Positions 10,027 through 21,747 of a stretch of 64,000 bases of DNA are shown here, piece by piece. This DNA comes from Stenopsyche tienmushanensis (Eukaryota > Arthropoda > Insecta > Trichoptera > Stenopsychidae). A program made the translations under genes and the position numbers. The notes below the pieces were generated by a model. It saw nothing but the letters and a program-made list of their open reading frames with translations, had not been told where the DNA came from and did no database searches. The DNA lies in NCBI GenBank assembly GCA_008973525.1, contig WACJ01000107.1, positions 186,001-250,000 on the forward strand, given 5' to 3'. Each line of letters starts with the position of its first letter. Within the stretch, counting starts at the first letter, position 1.

Positions 10027-13000
10027 TTGTTTTTAAGCTGAAAGATCAAATGATAGCAACTTGGATTTTAATGCAGACTTCTTCATAGTGGATGGATATA
10101 GAATCAAGATAACGGTGTAGATTTTTTAGAAGTGGACCATACTAATTGGTTGCTGGATATTTTGTTATTTTGTAGAAGGGAATACTCACGGATTTGTGTC
10201 TCTGAAAACGGCAAACTATGATAATATATTCAATCGCCAAGTTATGAAACTTTCACAATATTAACGGCAGATTGCTTTATTCTTCACCGGTGAATAACTA
10301 CAGCACCTGGAGTGGAAATAGTTTATCTCCAAGATAACAGCGATGGGTAAGCCAGCTGTTGCCCGAAGAAGTTTTAATGCTTTGTTGTGAAACTGTTATA
10401 ATTTCATCAGCTGTTTTGAGAAGAGTTTCTTGAAAAAAATCACGACCCAAACTCCCAAAAAGAGAATCTATTCGAACAATACATGGGAGTTCTCAAATAG
10501 TCCGACACGTTTCGCTATAATTGCACATGCATTATTGCGCAATCCGGCCATGTTCACAATATAAACGTTTCTTAGCGCAGCCATGTCCAAAGCTGATGGT
10601 GAAATCCATTGTTCGACCCAACTATTATCAGCTTGATGCATTTCTCATAAATACTGTAGGTCCTATGAGACAAAGGCTTCGAACCTCACCTGACGTGCGA
10701 TTTTACGACCCTTTTGATGTTTTCAAAAGGTGATTTAAAACCCGGTCGTCCGCTAACGTTACGGATGTAGATATGCAGAATATTGCCATCTTATGATATT
10801 ACAAAGAGGCATAAATCCACTTGATTGACGCACAGGATCTATAACTTACGATTCAGGTAGGTACGAGAGAAAAAGGATGATACCTGCATGACGTCGTCGT
10901 CCAGGATACTTTACCCTTGAGTGAGACGACGTTTCCAGGAAGGACGACTTTTTTTCTTTTGCAGCATCGGGATATTCAACGCTTTCGACCATTGTTAGCC
11001 CCGGGTCCATTATTCACGCTAACATAGAATTGGACAATGGTGACTTTTACTGATTCGTCACTATTGATCGATATGTCAATATTATCCAGGTATATTCGAC
11101 AAGAAACATCATTGACTTCTTGCATCATGAAACGCGGACTATTTCCATCAAAGGACACTTTTTACTAATATTATTTCTTTATACAAAAAATAGAGACGTC
11201 AATGCAGGACAAAAAGATTTCAAGGTGAATAAATCCAAAGACGATATCATTATTTTCATAATGCAAAACATTATCAATCAACCCTTTTAGTACCCCAAAG
11301 TTATGTTGGTTTTAGGGATATTGCCAAAAATACCCTGAGCCGATATATCGACTTTTCTTAATTATTTTTTTTATTTTATAAATTGAACGAAATAAAAAAT
11401 TAAAATAAGTTTTAAATGATTTTAAAAATATTTCTATTTATGTATAATATTTTTGGCATTTACTTAAAAATCAAAGGATATAGAAAGGTTTAATGAATAT
11501 TTTTATTGCCATATAACTTTTAATTTTATATTTGAAGGTATCAATACATAAATATATTGAATCACAAAATGAAAATTATCGGTAAAAAGTCGGAAATACA
11601 TCAACCAAAAGCTATTTTTTGAAGTACAGTCCTTTGGCTACCTATTTAATAAACACTTAACAACTCGCATAATTGACGATAACTATTATAAAAGTATCAA
11701 ATCTTCAATGTGAGAATTGTGTAACAAAATGAAAATACACGAATCAAATACAGCCAGTAAGTGGTTAACCCTTTTGTTAAATGGCTTCTAGTGATTTTTT
11801 AACTGAAGCCTATTGAAAAGGGAAAGGAGCTCTCTAAGAAGCACGCTAAGACTAGCCTTCAAACATAGAAATCCAATTTACAAATAAGAGTAAATGCATG
11901 CCTGTTTCAAAAGTTTTACAATATCTTTGTTAGCTAATAAAGTCCAATTGATTTTTTCTAATTCTCCCAAAACAGTCATCGATATTTTACAAAAACCTTT
12001 CATAAAATTTAAACTTTGGTAAAAATTTAATAAATTATTGATTGTTGCTTTAATTTATTTGTTATAAACAATGAGATGAACAGCGTTTTAACATTAAAAT
12101 AACAAATCAATTAAAAGCACTTATATTTAATCGAAAGGATAATCTATTAATAATTTGGGATATTGAGTTGCCATGAAAAAGTGAGGATATGATGAGATCA
12201 TAATTTAAATAGGAGTGACCTCTGAAAATTATTTAACTTATACGATCAATTTTTCCTTAAAATAATTTACATATTTTTTCAATGAGTTGAAGATTTCCTC
12301 AAGCTTTATAGCTTGGGATAACTTTCATTTCTACCCCTACTTAAAATTCTTAAAAAAGTTATATTTTAATGAAATTGCCAGAAGTATCTCAATCAATACA
12401 TCTGCTCTTTTTAGGCATAAAGTCCAATTCGCAATTGGAAAAATTTACAGGCACAACATATCAGTTTTCCAATTTTAATAATACGTATCATTTAAAAACT
12501 ATAATTTAATCTAATATTATTTAGCATTTAAAGCACTCGAATAAATGTAATCGTTTAATCTGGTAACCGTCTTTCATAATTAATAAAGGAATAAGGAAGG
12601 AAATTATCACTGATAAGGAAAAGAGGTGTGACAGCGCAGCTCGAGATAAAGCAGATTTTCTGACATAATTCAAATAACAGTCATGTTTACAGACGGATCA
12701 AGACGGTGTTTAAGTATAAAAATAAAATAAAAACTACAAACACAGTCCCACTTTCACAATGATATATTACAATGTTCGTCTGTTATTATGTAAGCAAACA
12801 CACAAAGGTGAAGTGTACTAGTACAAGATAAGGGCCAAATGGTCATTAAAACACCTATTCTGAAGAGGTTCCACGAGGAGAGGTTTCCATGAAACAGTCT
12901 CGTAAATCTCGCCCTATCTGTGAAGAAACCCAACTCTCGTCACACCGGACCCTCACTCCATATCTACAAGATGGAATCGTGTTAACATAAAGGACCGTTT

Positions 13001-14197
13001 GACGAACACGATGGGTTACAATGTTTGCCATCGGTTTTATGCAATTTCCTCGTTATCGACCTTCGCTTCGCCACAGACGAGGGTCGCAGTCTTCCGGAGA
13101 TTAAAAAAGAATTAAAGGACGAATCGGACGTTTTTCTCTTTCGTAGGTGCGGTTGAGTCCGCAGTAGGCGTCGTTACATCAGACGATGATGACTGCCATT
13201 AAATCATCTTTTAATCGCTGATCGACATCCGCGAGCTGAAACGACCCTCTCGAGAGAAACAAATGGTCGTTTTGCTTCAATTACACGCTCGGATGACGTG
13301 AGTTATTTAATGAATCCACGATCAATTACTGTGACACTGAAAATAAACTATGCGAGAGAACGAATCGATATAAATGTCGATTGGATCATTTCGATGTCGC
13401 AAAATATAAGAGGGCCCCCGCGTACTTCGATGGCCGTTCCATCATCCTAATAGATCTCAACGAAAACCGCCGAATACAAATACAGTCAAGGATGTTATTA
13501 ATTCCGTACAAGAAAAATCAAAAGCATTGCTGTCAACCCCCTCGACGTTTGTGTCATGCCGACATGACACATTTGGCTCAGGCTCAATTTTTTAATAAAT
13601 ATTACGTCACAAATTGATCTATTAATATTCATACAAAAATAAGAATTTTCTAAGATGTGACAGGTTAACAACATAAATTGATTGATTAATCACCTCCTTT
13701 GTGTGAAGCAGTAAAGCAACTCATTCACGAAATGTACCTCTGGTCAAACATTTTAGTATAATTGTTTGTCAAATTATATTAATCATCTAGACGCAAATAA
13801 AAAATCTGGTTTTTATTCTAGAAGTTTGCATAAAAGCTCATATCAATAACAGCGATGCTGAAATAGGGAGGGAAACCCCTAATTCAGATATCTGATGAGA
13901 ATTATTTTTGTTCCTTTGTAAAGTTACAATTAAATCGGAATCCTAATATTTTTTGTCAGTTACAGGCTATTATTTATGCGAAAATAATAATATATCGAAT
14001 ATAAATAACTACTTAAAATGCCACAAATCCTTTTATGATGAAATAAACACTAGATTTACCGCACCCACATGATATATATACTAATATTTTTGCTGATGAT
14101 TGTTTACAAAATAATGCAAATATATATACAACTTTGTATCCCTATTTGTAATTTAGAAGTTACGCAGTATGATTTACATCTATCACAACCGAAAACG
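10027..14197. other. Unassigned DNA, 4.2 kb
   Basis: No exon or clear repeat family is recognised. A TTAA-type-like start (AACCCTTTTAGTACCCC, 11282) is followed by GCCGATATATCG at about 11339, resembling the motif at 9221. A GC-richer, apparently unique block at about 12890-13300 has CG-rich words and could be regulatory. The rest is strongly AT-rich. Confidence 0.35.
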
Positions 14198-15066
14198 TCA
14201 ATTTGACAGCTCGACTAATTTTATACTTAATCATATTAAACCGACTTTATTCACGAAAATCCAGAAGTTTATCGAGGCAAATGAAATCGAGCTGTGTTAA
14301 AACGAGGATGAAATTGAGTCTCCTGAATATGAAAGTGAAGAGATTAATGAATCTTCGTACAGTAAAGAGGAAAATTTATGAAATACATGTCGTGCTAGAA
14401 ATGGATGCATTTTGTCAAAGAAATTGGATTCATCTTTTTTTTTTCAAGCGCAATGTTAAAAAGATAAAATTATGCAAATTCTAAGATCTTTACGTTTAGA
14501 CAAAAAAGATCTAAACGCTTTTGCACAAATAAGTCTGCCCTAATATTAGAAACATCTTATGTATATTATATATAGTTATTGTTTGTTCGTATGTAATGCG
14601 CTGCCATACCGTTCATAAAATTGCGATAAAACTTCGTCCACTTATTGCTAATAATTGCGCGAGTAACATGGGTATAGTCTAATATACAAAAATGTAAATT
14701 TGTTTGTTCGTATTTTATGCGCTGCCATATCGTTCAATCGATTGCAATAAAACTTTGCCAACTTATTGTTTGCACTTTTTCAAATAATACAGATATAATA
14801 AAATTAATTTACAGTAGATCTTATATATAAAAATCGATTTTTGTATATTTGTTCATATAAAATATATATAATAAAACCAACAATAAATTTCATTATTTCT
14901 ATCATTACCAGCTAGTATACAATTAAAATTATGTTAAAATGGAATATATTATAAATAATTTGAAATTATATGTAAACTACTGTATGAGTGAATTTGGGAC
15001 CCTTAGATACAACCAAATTGATTTTAAATTGAATAAATTGTTTTTCTTTAGCTGTCAATTTGACGG
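14198..15066. repeat. Block bounded by inverted GTCAATTTGACAGCT motifs, with internal tandem repeat
   Basis: CGTCAATTTGACAGCT at the left and AGCTGTCAATTTGACGG at the right are inverted near-copies (about 16 of 17 bases) 850 bp apart, so this may be a DNA element, but no convincing target duplication is seen. Near 14270-14400 one frame reads NEDEIESPEYESEEIN, an acidic run reminiscent of the N-terminal region of piggyBac-like transposases, with stops. This is suggestive only. Confidence 0.3.
14581..14870 (+). repeat. Degenerate tandem repeat, period 121 bp
   Basis: GTTTGTTCGTATGTAATGCG at 14581 recurs at 14702 as GTTTGTTCGTATTTTATGCG, each followed by CTGCCATA(C/T)CGTTCA and then a T/A-rich stretch with ACTTATTG. 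A weaker third unit starts near 14848 (TTTGTTCATATAA). Such GTTTGTTCGT-rich tandem units are often internal to Helitron-like or other non-autonomous elements, but no Helitron ends are visible. Confidence 0.6.
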
Positions 15067-15604
15067 ATATTAGACGGTGTAAATAAGAATATCTTCAATC
15101 TAAATTAAACAACTATTGCAACAATTTAAATTTGAATGTGTTCGAGTGCATTTTTTATGGATTTATTGGGATTTTACAAAAAGCGCAGGGAATGTGGAAC
15201 AGATTCATGCAGCAATGGTATTCAATTATTGTCCAGTTGACTATGTTCGACTATGCATGACAAGTTCCAGCGATTCAAATATGACCGCAACTACTGATTT
15301 AGCCGCAATGTTTTTCTGTGATAAAAAATCTCAAAATGGGTAAAAATATGTTTTTATGGTTTACGATATGTTATCGGATTTGCAAAAAAGGCCGACTGTG
15401 TAAGTAAGTAGAAAGGAAAAGGTTCACCGTTATTGATACGAGCAAAGGAAGCCAGGCTATCGATACGAGCAGTGCTAGTGACAGTTTCCTGTTATCTGAT
15501 ATGAGACGAGTGTCATTGCATTAACATAATATCCATAAGTTGTTCCGCGAGCGAGCTTCGTCGAGGAAGTACATCACCATTGTTGTCACAGGTCAGTCGT
15601 TCTG
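15067..15604. other. Unassigned DNA
   Basis: A 75-codon plus-strand frame at 15116-15343 lacks a normal start and any recognisable motif. GC content rises after 15400. Confidence 0.35.
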
Positions 15605-15778
15605 ATGAAACGAAAGACGCTGAACAAGTCGTACCGTTCTGTTAGCTCTGACGGCAATCAGACCGGATCTTCGAGAGCTTTGCAGAACTTCATAGTCGAG
15701 GAGTGCTCGACCCTTTCGATCGCCGCAATTATAAATGACGCTTTGGATTTACGACGGCGAAGAAGAACCAAAAACTGA
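15605..15778 (+). CDS. Candidate small ORF, 57 codons, unknown
   Basis: An ATG-started frame encodes a basic, serine-rich 57-residue peptide beginning MKRKTLNKSYRSVSS and ending DLRRRRRTKN. It lies in a locally GC-rich block, where codon usage looks less like random AT-rich DNA. It overlaps a second coding-like frame (15735-15866) in a different phase. A decayed or alternatively spliced exon is possible. No domain is recognised and the start is simply the first ATG of the open frame. Confidence 0.25.
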   Translation: MKRKTLNKSYRSVSSDGNQTGSSRALQNFIVEECSTLSIAAIINDALDLRRRRRTKN

Positions 15779-15866
15779 ATTGACTAGACATATTTTCTGT
15801 GTGGAAATAGCTAAAAGGCGTTACGCCGAGAGACAAAGGGAATGTTCAATAATTCGTTTCACATGA
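15735..15866 (+). CDS. Candidate small ORF, 43 codons, unknown
   Basis: ATG-started frame beginning MTLWIYDGEEEPKTELTRH and containing CVEIAKRRYAERQREC, then a stop. The acidic-then-basic pattern looks protein-like. It overlaps the previous frame by 44 bases. Together the two may be one ancestral coding segment with a frame change near 15740. Function is unknown. Confidence 0.25.
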   Translation: MTLWIYDGEEEPKTELTRHIFCVEIAKRRYAERQRECSIIRFT

Positions 15867-16622
15867 GTTGTTGGTACGCTCTACTGACTGATTACTTCCA
15901 CGTAGAGCACGCTCCAACCGCCATTTAGCTTTTCTTCCACAAAGCACGCAACAGTTGCCATAATACCGGAGTTCGCAAGAGCTGATGAAGCGGACGCCGC
16001 AACCAACGTGGACATCCCATCGCACAGATACGGATGCTGATAATGAAACATCATTACGAGCTGTAAACAAGCTGATTACTTATTGTTGTTTGGTAGCAAA
16101 AAAATCTACATTATCGCATGTGTGACAATTGCGATCGTACCAGTTTCATCAGCGAACTATGACACCCAATTCAGAAGACAGAAATCATCATGACCATATC
16201 GAGATTTACTACTGTCATCATAGCAAGACTACTCGATGACTCTCAGCTAACACTTTTGGAGATGCTCGATGAAGAATCTGATTATGGAAGGTTGACGTAT
16301 ATATCATCTCCATGAAACATTAATGACCTATGAGTCTCGCCCAACAAATCGCTTGAGTGGCATATCATCATATATACATCAGGATAATCCTTTCATTTTT
16401 ATCCATGACTTCCTAGTACAATTATCCACCCCTTAGGAGGGGGGAACTGCATCCGCCGTTCATCGACGCCGGGATCATTATCGAGTATATTGATATGGGG
16501 CGCCCCAGCGCTTTAATTGACCCCCAGTGCGGCCGAATAAGGTGACATTCGAGGACTGTCGCAGCGGCGAAGGTAACGAAACGATAATATGTTCGTTGAA
16601 AACGTCCCTAGTTCATGCAATT
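15867..16622. other. GC-richer unassigned block
   Basis: This stretch continues the GC-rich zone that starts near 15540. It includes a G run (GGAGGGGGGAAC, about 16436) and GGGGCGCCCCAGCGC (about 16497). No frame is convincing. Promoter or enhancer DNA, or an old gene fragment, are possible readings. Confidence 0.3.
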
Positions 16623-16700
16623 TTAACCCTCTTAGTGTCACAGAGAGATATATCGTTGTTTGGCAACACTTACGCAAAGTATCAACAACGATATATCGTT
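16623..16700 (+). repeat. TTAA-type end with perfect 14-bp stem
   Basis: TTAACCCTCTTAGTGTCAC is followed by a perfect inverted repeat: GATATATCGTTGTT (16647-16660) and AACAACGATATATC (16684-16697), with a 23-base loop. The same order, TTAACCC…TTAGTG…GATATATCG, is seen at 9221, so this appears to be the end of one TTAA-inserting family with a subterminal palindrome. No right end is identified. Confidence 0.5.
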
Positions 16701-18469
16701 GCGTCTAATATTCGCATCACGAGAGAATTTTATCTCAAAATAGCTTTATAGGAAACTTTTGTCTAAAAAAATAATAATATTAAGGTTTTCGGTGGCCTGG
16801 ATAAATAACTAGTCAATAATAGTTTATAATAATAGCTCATAAATATAATAAATACTTAGATACAGTTTTTTCGGTCGGCAATGTAAGGGCTAAGCATGCA
16901 TTTTCAAAGCCATATCTCAATTACTTAAAATATTTGGATATAATCTCACAACTATATTATTTTACAAACTAACAACACATGTTGGTTTAACGAAAAGAGG
17001 ATCGATAAGAATATGGTTACAATGGACTATGTGAAAAAAATATAGGATTAAAGCAGATTAAAAGCGAGCAACGTCGGCTATGCATATTAAAAAAATGAAA
17101 ACCGCAGGAGTTCCTGGAAAACAGTTGACTTTGATGCTATGTTTGAATAAAAAATAATGAGAAAAACCTCAAGTTTCGAGCGTTATTAAGGAAGTATATA
17201 TTATAAGGAAGCATTTATAATTTATCAATGACAGCAAAGAATTGATCTTTGAAAATCTTTGAAAATATTGAATCTACAAACAAATTTTGAGTAATTTAGG
17301 AAATTTAGTCATGTATATTGGGATATATTTTAATTTTGAGAGGATTTAGAGCCAATTTTTAAAACAAATCGGAAATGAATCTTAAATAATAAATGGTGGT
17401 TAATAAGCATGTCAGTTTGAAAATAAATCTTAATGGTTTTAGTATTATGATTTTTACAAAAGACCAATCAATTAGTTCTTCTCAGACTTATAAATGGATT
17501 TAAGCATTACAAATTAAGTACACAAAATATGGTTCGGATTGAATATGGAAAATATAACTGTTGGTAGCATACTAAGAAAACTATCTAACTAAGCTGTATA
17601 TAGATCAAAATGATACACTGGAGTTGGCTAAAAATGCTATATCCATTTTCTCTCTCACAATAAATATAGCAATGCAAAAGTCATGATTTTGGGCGAAAAA
17701 ATAAAAATCCGTATATAAATAATTATGTCTGATAATATGTTGGAGCTGCCACAATTCTTCAAAACTGAATTCATTCGCGCCGTAGTCGCAGATAAGAATC
17801 AGCAATTAAAAAATCAATCCGTCAGCTCAGCTCCAGGACCCATGGATCTAATCCGGATTACGTCCATGGGAGGGAACTTTGGGAATTTAATTTAGCGCTC
17901 CCAACAATTTAAAACAATGCTGCTTTGCTTCGTCTTCATTTCCTGCGTCACTAAAGCATTATGTTCTTGTCAATATGTAAAATATTCCATTTATCCCCGA
18001 AGAGATTAAAAGCTAGTGAAAACCTTCCTCCGATATGTATGCATAACTTATAAACCTCGTAAAGCCACGTCTGTCGGAAACTTATCAAAACCATAACTCT
18101 AAAAATAAGATCGAAAAAGCTCGTAAATCCTATCCATGTACCGAAGAATTATGCAAACCTTGTAAATTGCCGATTCCTCACATTAAAAATGTTCTCAATT
18201 AACGCGCTTGTATATTATTTAAGATTTCTAGCAGACTTGGACAAAAGTAATATTACAGAAAATACAGAAATAAAACAGTAGAAGTGACATTTAGAGGAGT
18301 ATAAATTATTGAAAGAATTTGAATGCTATGCTAAAAATGGAATCACACTATTGCATAATCCTATAACACATTTCCATTATAAAAATGGCAACATCAGAAT
18401 TATGGCACAGATTTATAATGAGCGAATTTTCCGATGGGTTTTCTTTATTTTATTATTGACTCGATCGCC
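16701..18469. other. Unassigned AT-rich DNA
   Basis: No gene or repeat recognised in about 1.8 kb. The palindrome CCATGG occurs twice close together (17840-17870), of no clear meaning. Confidence 0.4.
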
Positions 18470-18580
18470 CAATCTATGAGACCATTGTCGACTAGCATGA
18501 CATGGTTTTCATAGCATTTGTGCGTTATAATGATGTGGTCGCCAACCACACCTTCTGTGGATTTGAGCGCAGGATGTTTG
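18470..18580. repeat. Repeat family R, copy 1
   Basis: Shares the order …GACCATTG…ACATGG…GTGGTCGCCAACCACA with 58870-58990 and, more weakly, with 40950-41060. The copy at 58.9 kb carries an exact B box on the minus strand, so the family may be a tRNA-derived SINE; here that region has diverged. Confidence 0.4.
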
Positions 18581-18761
18581 AGTTATAAGGGCAACCGCTA
18601 AATCACGAACTTCCGTAGATTAAAGACGAACAAAATAGTTCATTATTTAGTTACTGTAATATATAAAAAAAAATGGGGAAAAAATGTGCTCTGAAGACAA
18701 GATTACATGATGAAAATGTTGAAGAAAAAAATAATATTCGGATTAGTTTCAGTTCGAAGTA

Positions 18762-19104
18762 CGCTTAAAACCTAGATGCGTTCCGCGGAAAATCGCACAA
18801 AAAAAGCTATGACTTACATAGAAAAAGTGAAGATGCATTCTATGGATTTTAAAAACCGCATATATTTGAAATAGCTATATAAAATATAACCAAAATCGCA
18901 CAAAAAAAGTTTTTAAAAAAATCTGAAAAACAATAAGGCAATTAAAAAATAGCATTTTTGGTTTTAAGGATATCTGGCATTTGACATCTCTAATGAAGTC
19001 TACTAGAGAAATAATAATAATTTTAATTACAAACTATCATCGCTGTATGATAATTTTCGTTGTGATTTTCGATAAAAAAAAAGTCGCACAAAAAGAGATT
19101 TAAT
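18762..19104 (-). mobile_element. P2 copy 1: pogo/Tigger-like MITE, degraded
   Basis: This is a shortened copy of the P2 family. It begins after TA with CGCTTAAAACC and contains TGCGTTCCGCGGAAAATCGC, ACAAAAAAAGCTATGACTTA and the internal segment shared in reverse complement with 35572-36189. It ends near GTCGCACAAAAAGAGATTTAA. The right flank is not a clean TA. No coding capacity remains. Confidence 0.65.
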
Positions 19105-20059
19105 AGACCGATATGTAATATAGAATTTGAGATCGTAAGAAATTATCGAAAAAGCAAAAACGAATTTAAATCCCTATTTGTTGTATGGATTAGACAAGAA
19201 CATCTCTTCATTTTTAAGCTCAGATAGTTATGCTATATATTTTTCATAGTTTGTGCGGTAAAATTCCATCAGGTGTGTAGGGGTCTAAGTCGGTGGAGTA
19301 ATGAAGAAATCTAGAAAAGTCATGATTCGCACCGTAGAAAATTAAAAGCACGCTCTCGCACCGCAGCGTTTTTCTTAAACGCAATCACGTTATTCGTGAT
19401 TTATAATCTCGATTGCTCGGCACTATGAAGCATTAAATGGCTCAGTGTAATATACGGAGCTGGGATGGCGACGCTAAAATTATAACAACGGCATGCGAAA
19501 CCTCGTCGGCACAACGTTCGGCGCTTCGATAACTCTGCTATCTTTCTGCAACCGGTAGCTGACCGAGCCAAATCCGGCTTGGCCAATCTACTCTTGCCGA
19601 TTTAGCGATTTATTTGCAAAGTCTCTGCATCGGCAGGGTCGATTATTCCAATGAGCAATCGGAGCCGTTTGTCGAATCTTCCCACGGTTGGATCCGCATT
19701 GGGACGAATCCAACGCATTTGCCAAGAAAAGACTTAATGGCGAAGCTCGAATGCAGCTGACGTACTCTTTTGTGCAATTGACGCAAGACGATTTAATGCA
19801 TTTGGTAGTGTGCTGCTTTGTTGAAGTTCAAGGCCGACTTATTACAAGATCGCATTGGACCACATCTGGGAACATTCGTTTGAATGAACGAGATCAAACC
19901 GAAATTCTGCAATTAACTAGTTTCAGCTTCTTGTTTACTTTTCTTGTAATATCATAAAGATAATTTAATTTTTATGGAAGACTTTAAATCAAAGAAATGT
20001 CAATGGCATTGCCTACACTCTGAATACTGGAAGAAAATGGTTGAAATGATATTCACAGG
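19105..20059. other. Unassigned DNA with GC-richer core
   Basis: The block 19330-19830 is richer in G, C and CG words than its surroundings and unique in the window. Short frames exist on both strands (an 89-codon plus-strand frame at 19688-19957 and a 61-codon minus-strand frame at 19401-19586), but none shows a motif. It could be a regulatory block. Confidence 0.3.
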
Positions 20060-20178
20060 TAGGGAATCCAATCCCGGGAGGAATACAAAAATTCTGAACC
20101 CCGTATCTATTACATTTTATATCGATATTCCCATTATTCGTCGAGGTGTAGTAAATACATCACCGGTGGGGAAGGTAA
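20060..20178 (-). mobile_element. hAT family copy C, extreme deletion derivative
   Basis: TAGGGAATCCAATCCCGGGA is joined directly to the family's internal module in reverse complement (AGGAATACAAAAATTCTGAA … ACATCACCGGT). Everything between the 3' terminal repeat and the module is deleted, and the 5' terminal repeat is missing. The orientation matches copies A and K. Confidence 0.75.
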
Positions 20179-20731
20179 ATACAGTCGAACCTGTATTAAT
20201 GAACACTTCAATACTGGCTGTTTCTCTATAAAAATTTATATACATATATCTATTCATCTATTAACGGACAAAATGGGTATTGAAGTACATCAGCTTCAGT
20301 GCTTAAATCTCATGGATTTTTCTTCATCGACCTTGTCTTTATGCAAATTACTTTAGATTGGGTTTTTCTTTTAAGATTCACCCTCCCAGTTCAGCGATTT
20401 CAAAACGATATGGAAGATAATGAAAGGCAGTGTTATGATCGTTGCGAAGAGATACATTATTTGTCCTTATTCAAGGGAATTCGCTTGTTGTAATTTTTTT
20501 GCTTTTTCTATTCATTAAATCTTTCATGGATAAGGTAACCAGTAAGGTTTTATACGCTATATAGTATTGATTAGACACAGCAGATTCTATAACTCCAAGT
20601 CAATAGACACTATCAATTATGTAAGAGATAATGAGTGATAAGCAAGTCGGGTAATCTGTAAAAGGCGTAGTGAAATATTAATACTTACCAATATGATATT
20701 CTTTAGATTTGTATTTGAAACCGGATCTTAT
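20179..20731. other. Unassigned AT-rich DNA
   Basis: Nothing recognised between hAT copies C and D. Confidence 0.4.
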
Positions 20732-20739
20732 ATTAGAAC
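20732..20739. repeat. hAT copy D left target-site duplication
   Basis: ATTAGAAC, repeated exactly at 21740-21747: the 8-bp duplication typical of hAT transposases. Confidence 0.9.
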
Positions 20740-20867
20740 TAGGGAATCCAATCCCGGGATCCCGGACAGTTTTAGGTACTTTAGAATTCCGGGATTAGAA
20801 AACGTAATCCCGAAAATCCCGGGATTGAAATTTTTATCTAACAGAAATCGTACACCTCACCAACACG

Positions 20868-20936
20868 ATGAAGGCTACTAAATCGAGACATTCCCGACGA
20901 AATCTAGACGCTTGGAAACAGTGGCGTAATTACTAA
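20868..20936 (+). pseudogene. hAT transposase start peptide (22 codons, then stop)
   Basis: MKATKSRHSRRNLDAWKQWR followed by NY and TAA. The same peptide is recognisable in copies B, E, F, G, H, I, J and K with few changes, at the same place relative to the termini. It is probably the original N-terminus of the family's transposase, cut off by the large internal deletion. No function is expected from 22 residues. Confidence 0.55.
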
Positions 20937-21246
20937 TTGGCGAACTTAGGCGACGCATAGGAGCAGTGGCTGTCTTATCTATGTATACATATATAGCGTA
21001 CATGTATGTTTTTCAAATTTTTATAGTAACCTTTCCCTACCGGTGATGTATTTACTACACCTCGACGAATAATGGGAATATCGATATGAAATATAATAGA
21101 TACGGGGTTCAGAATTTTTGTATTCCTCCGTAATATAATTACAAATCACATCAAAGTATTGTAGTATATAAGTATTCATCTGCAGCGACGGAAATAAATA
21201 ATTTGTCGGGAAATTGGGAAATCGGGAATTTTGCGATTTTTAGTAC

Positions 21247-21486
21247 GTGTCTCAGCAGAAAAGAATTTTATCAGTCACATTGATGGTGTTATACGAAAAT
21301 GAGGGTTCACGCGATCATCAACTCGAACTAGCATTTAAATATCTGATGACGATACCTCCAACGAGTGTGGAAGCTGAGCGTGCATTTTCAGCAGCAAGTT
21401 GTCTGACTTCCAAAATCAGATCCAGACTAAATGACGAAACACTAATGTTTAATGTTAATGTTACTTCGGGCATATTTTCAAAATAA
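21247..21486 (+). pseudogene. hAT transposase C-terminal dimerisation domain fragment, 79 codons (copy D)
   Basis: The frame encodes ELAFKYLMTIPPTSVEAERA followed by FSAASCLTSKIRSRLNDETL, matching the hAT family C-terminal dimerisation region (PxSSVxxERxFSxAxxxxxxxRxRLxxxxL). The translation starts only from GTG, so this is a residue of a larger protein. After NDETL a short insertion relative to copies B and H shifts the tail to MFNVNVTSGIFSK instead of …LMLFRAYFQNNI. An identical 79-residue translation is found in copy E. Without the catalytic DDE core it cannot transpose; whether it is expressed is unknown. Confidence 0.85.
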
Positions 21487-21739
21487 TATTTAAATTTTTT
21501 AGCGTTTTATTTATCTATTTTTGAATTGTATTTTTATCTTTTCTTAAATAAATAAAATTCTTTGGCCTTTAAGTGATTTTTTCTATTGAACAAATGGACT
21601 TATTAGTAATTTTTGATCAAATTCATCAAGGTAATTTCTTAAGATATTGAAAATCCTAATTCCGGGATCCCGGGACTGGTCCCGGGATTGTCTAATGAAA
21701 TCCCGGGATCGAAATTTTGGCTCGGGATTGGATTTCCTA

Positions 21740-21747
21740 ATTAGAAC
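21740..21747. repeat. hAT copy D right target-site duplication
   Basis: ATTAGAAC, exact partner of 20732-20739. Confidence 0.9.

Larger units (their letters stand above)
20740..21739 (+). mobile_element. hAT family copy D, complete 1000-bp non-autonomous element
   Basis: Both termini are present (TAGGGAATCCAATCCCGGGA at the left; the right end in reverse complement is TAGGAAATCCAATCCCGAGC), as is a perfect 8-bp duplication ATTAGAAC on each side. Order inside: CCCGGG-rich subterminal repeats, a 22-codon start peptide (20868-20936), a roughly 300-bp non-coding module, the hAT C-terminal dimerisation domain (21247-21486), an AATAAA (about 21550) and right subterminal CCCGGG repeats. The BED finger and the catalytic RNase-H core are missing, so movement would need transposase from an intact relative. 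This is the longest copy in the window and nearly identical to copy E. Confidence 0.92.
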
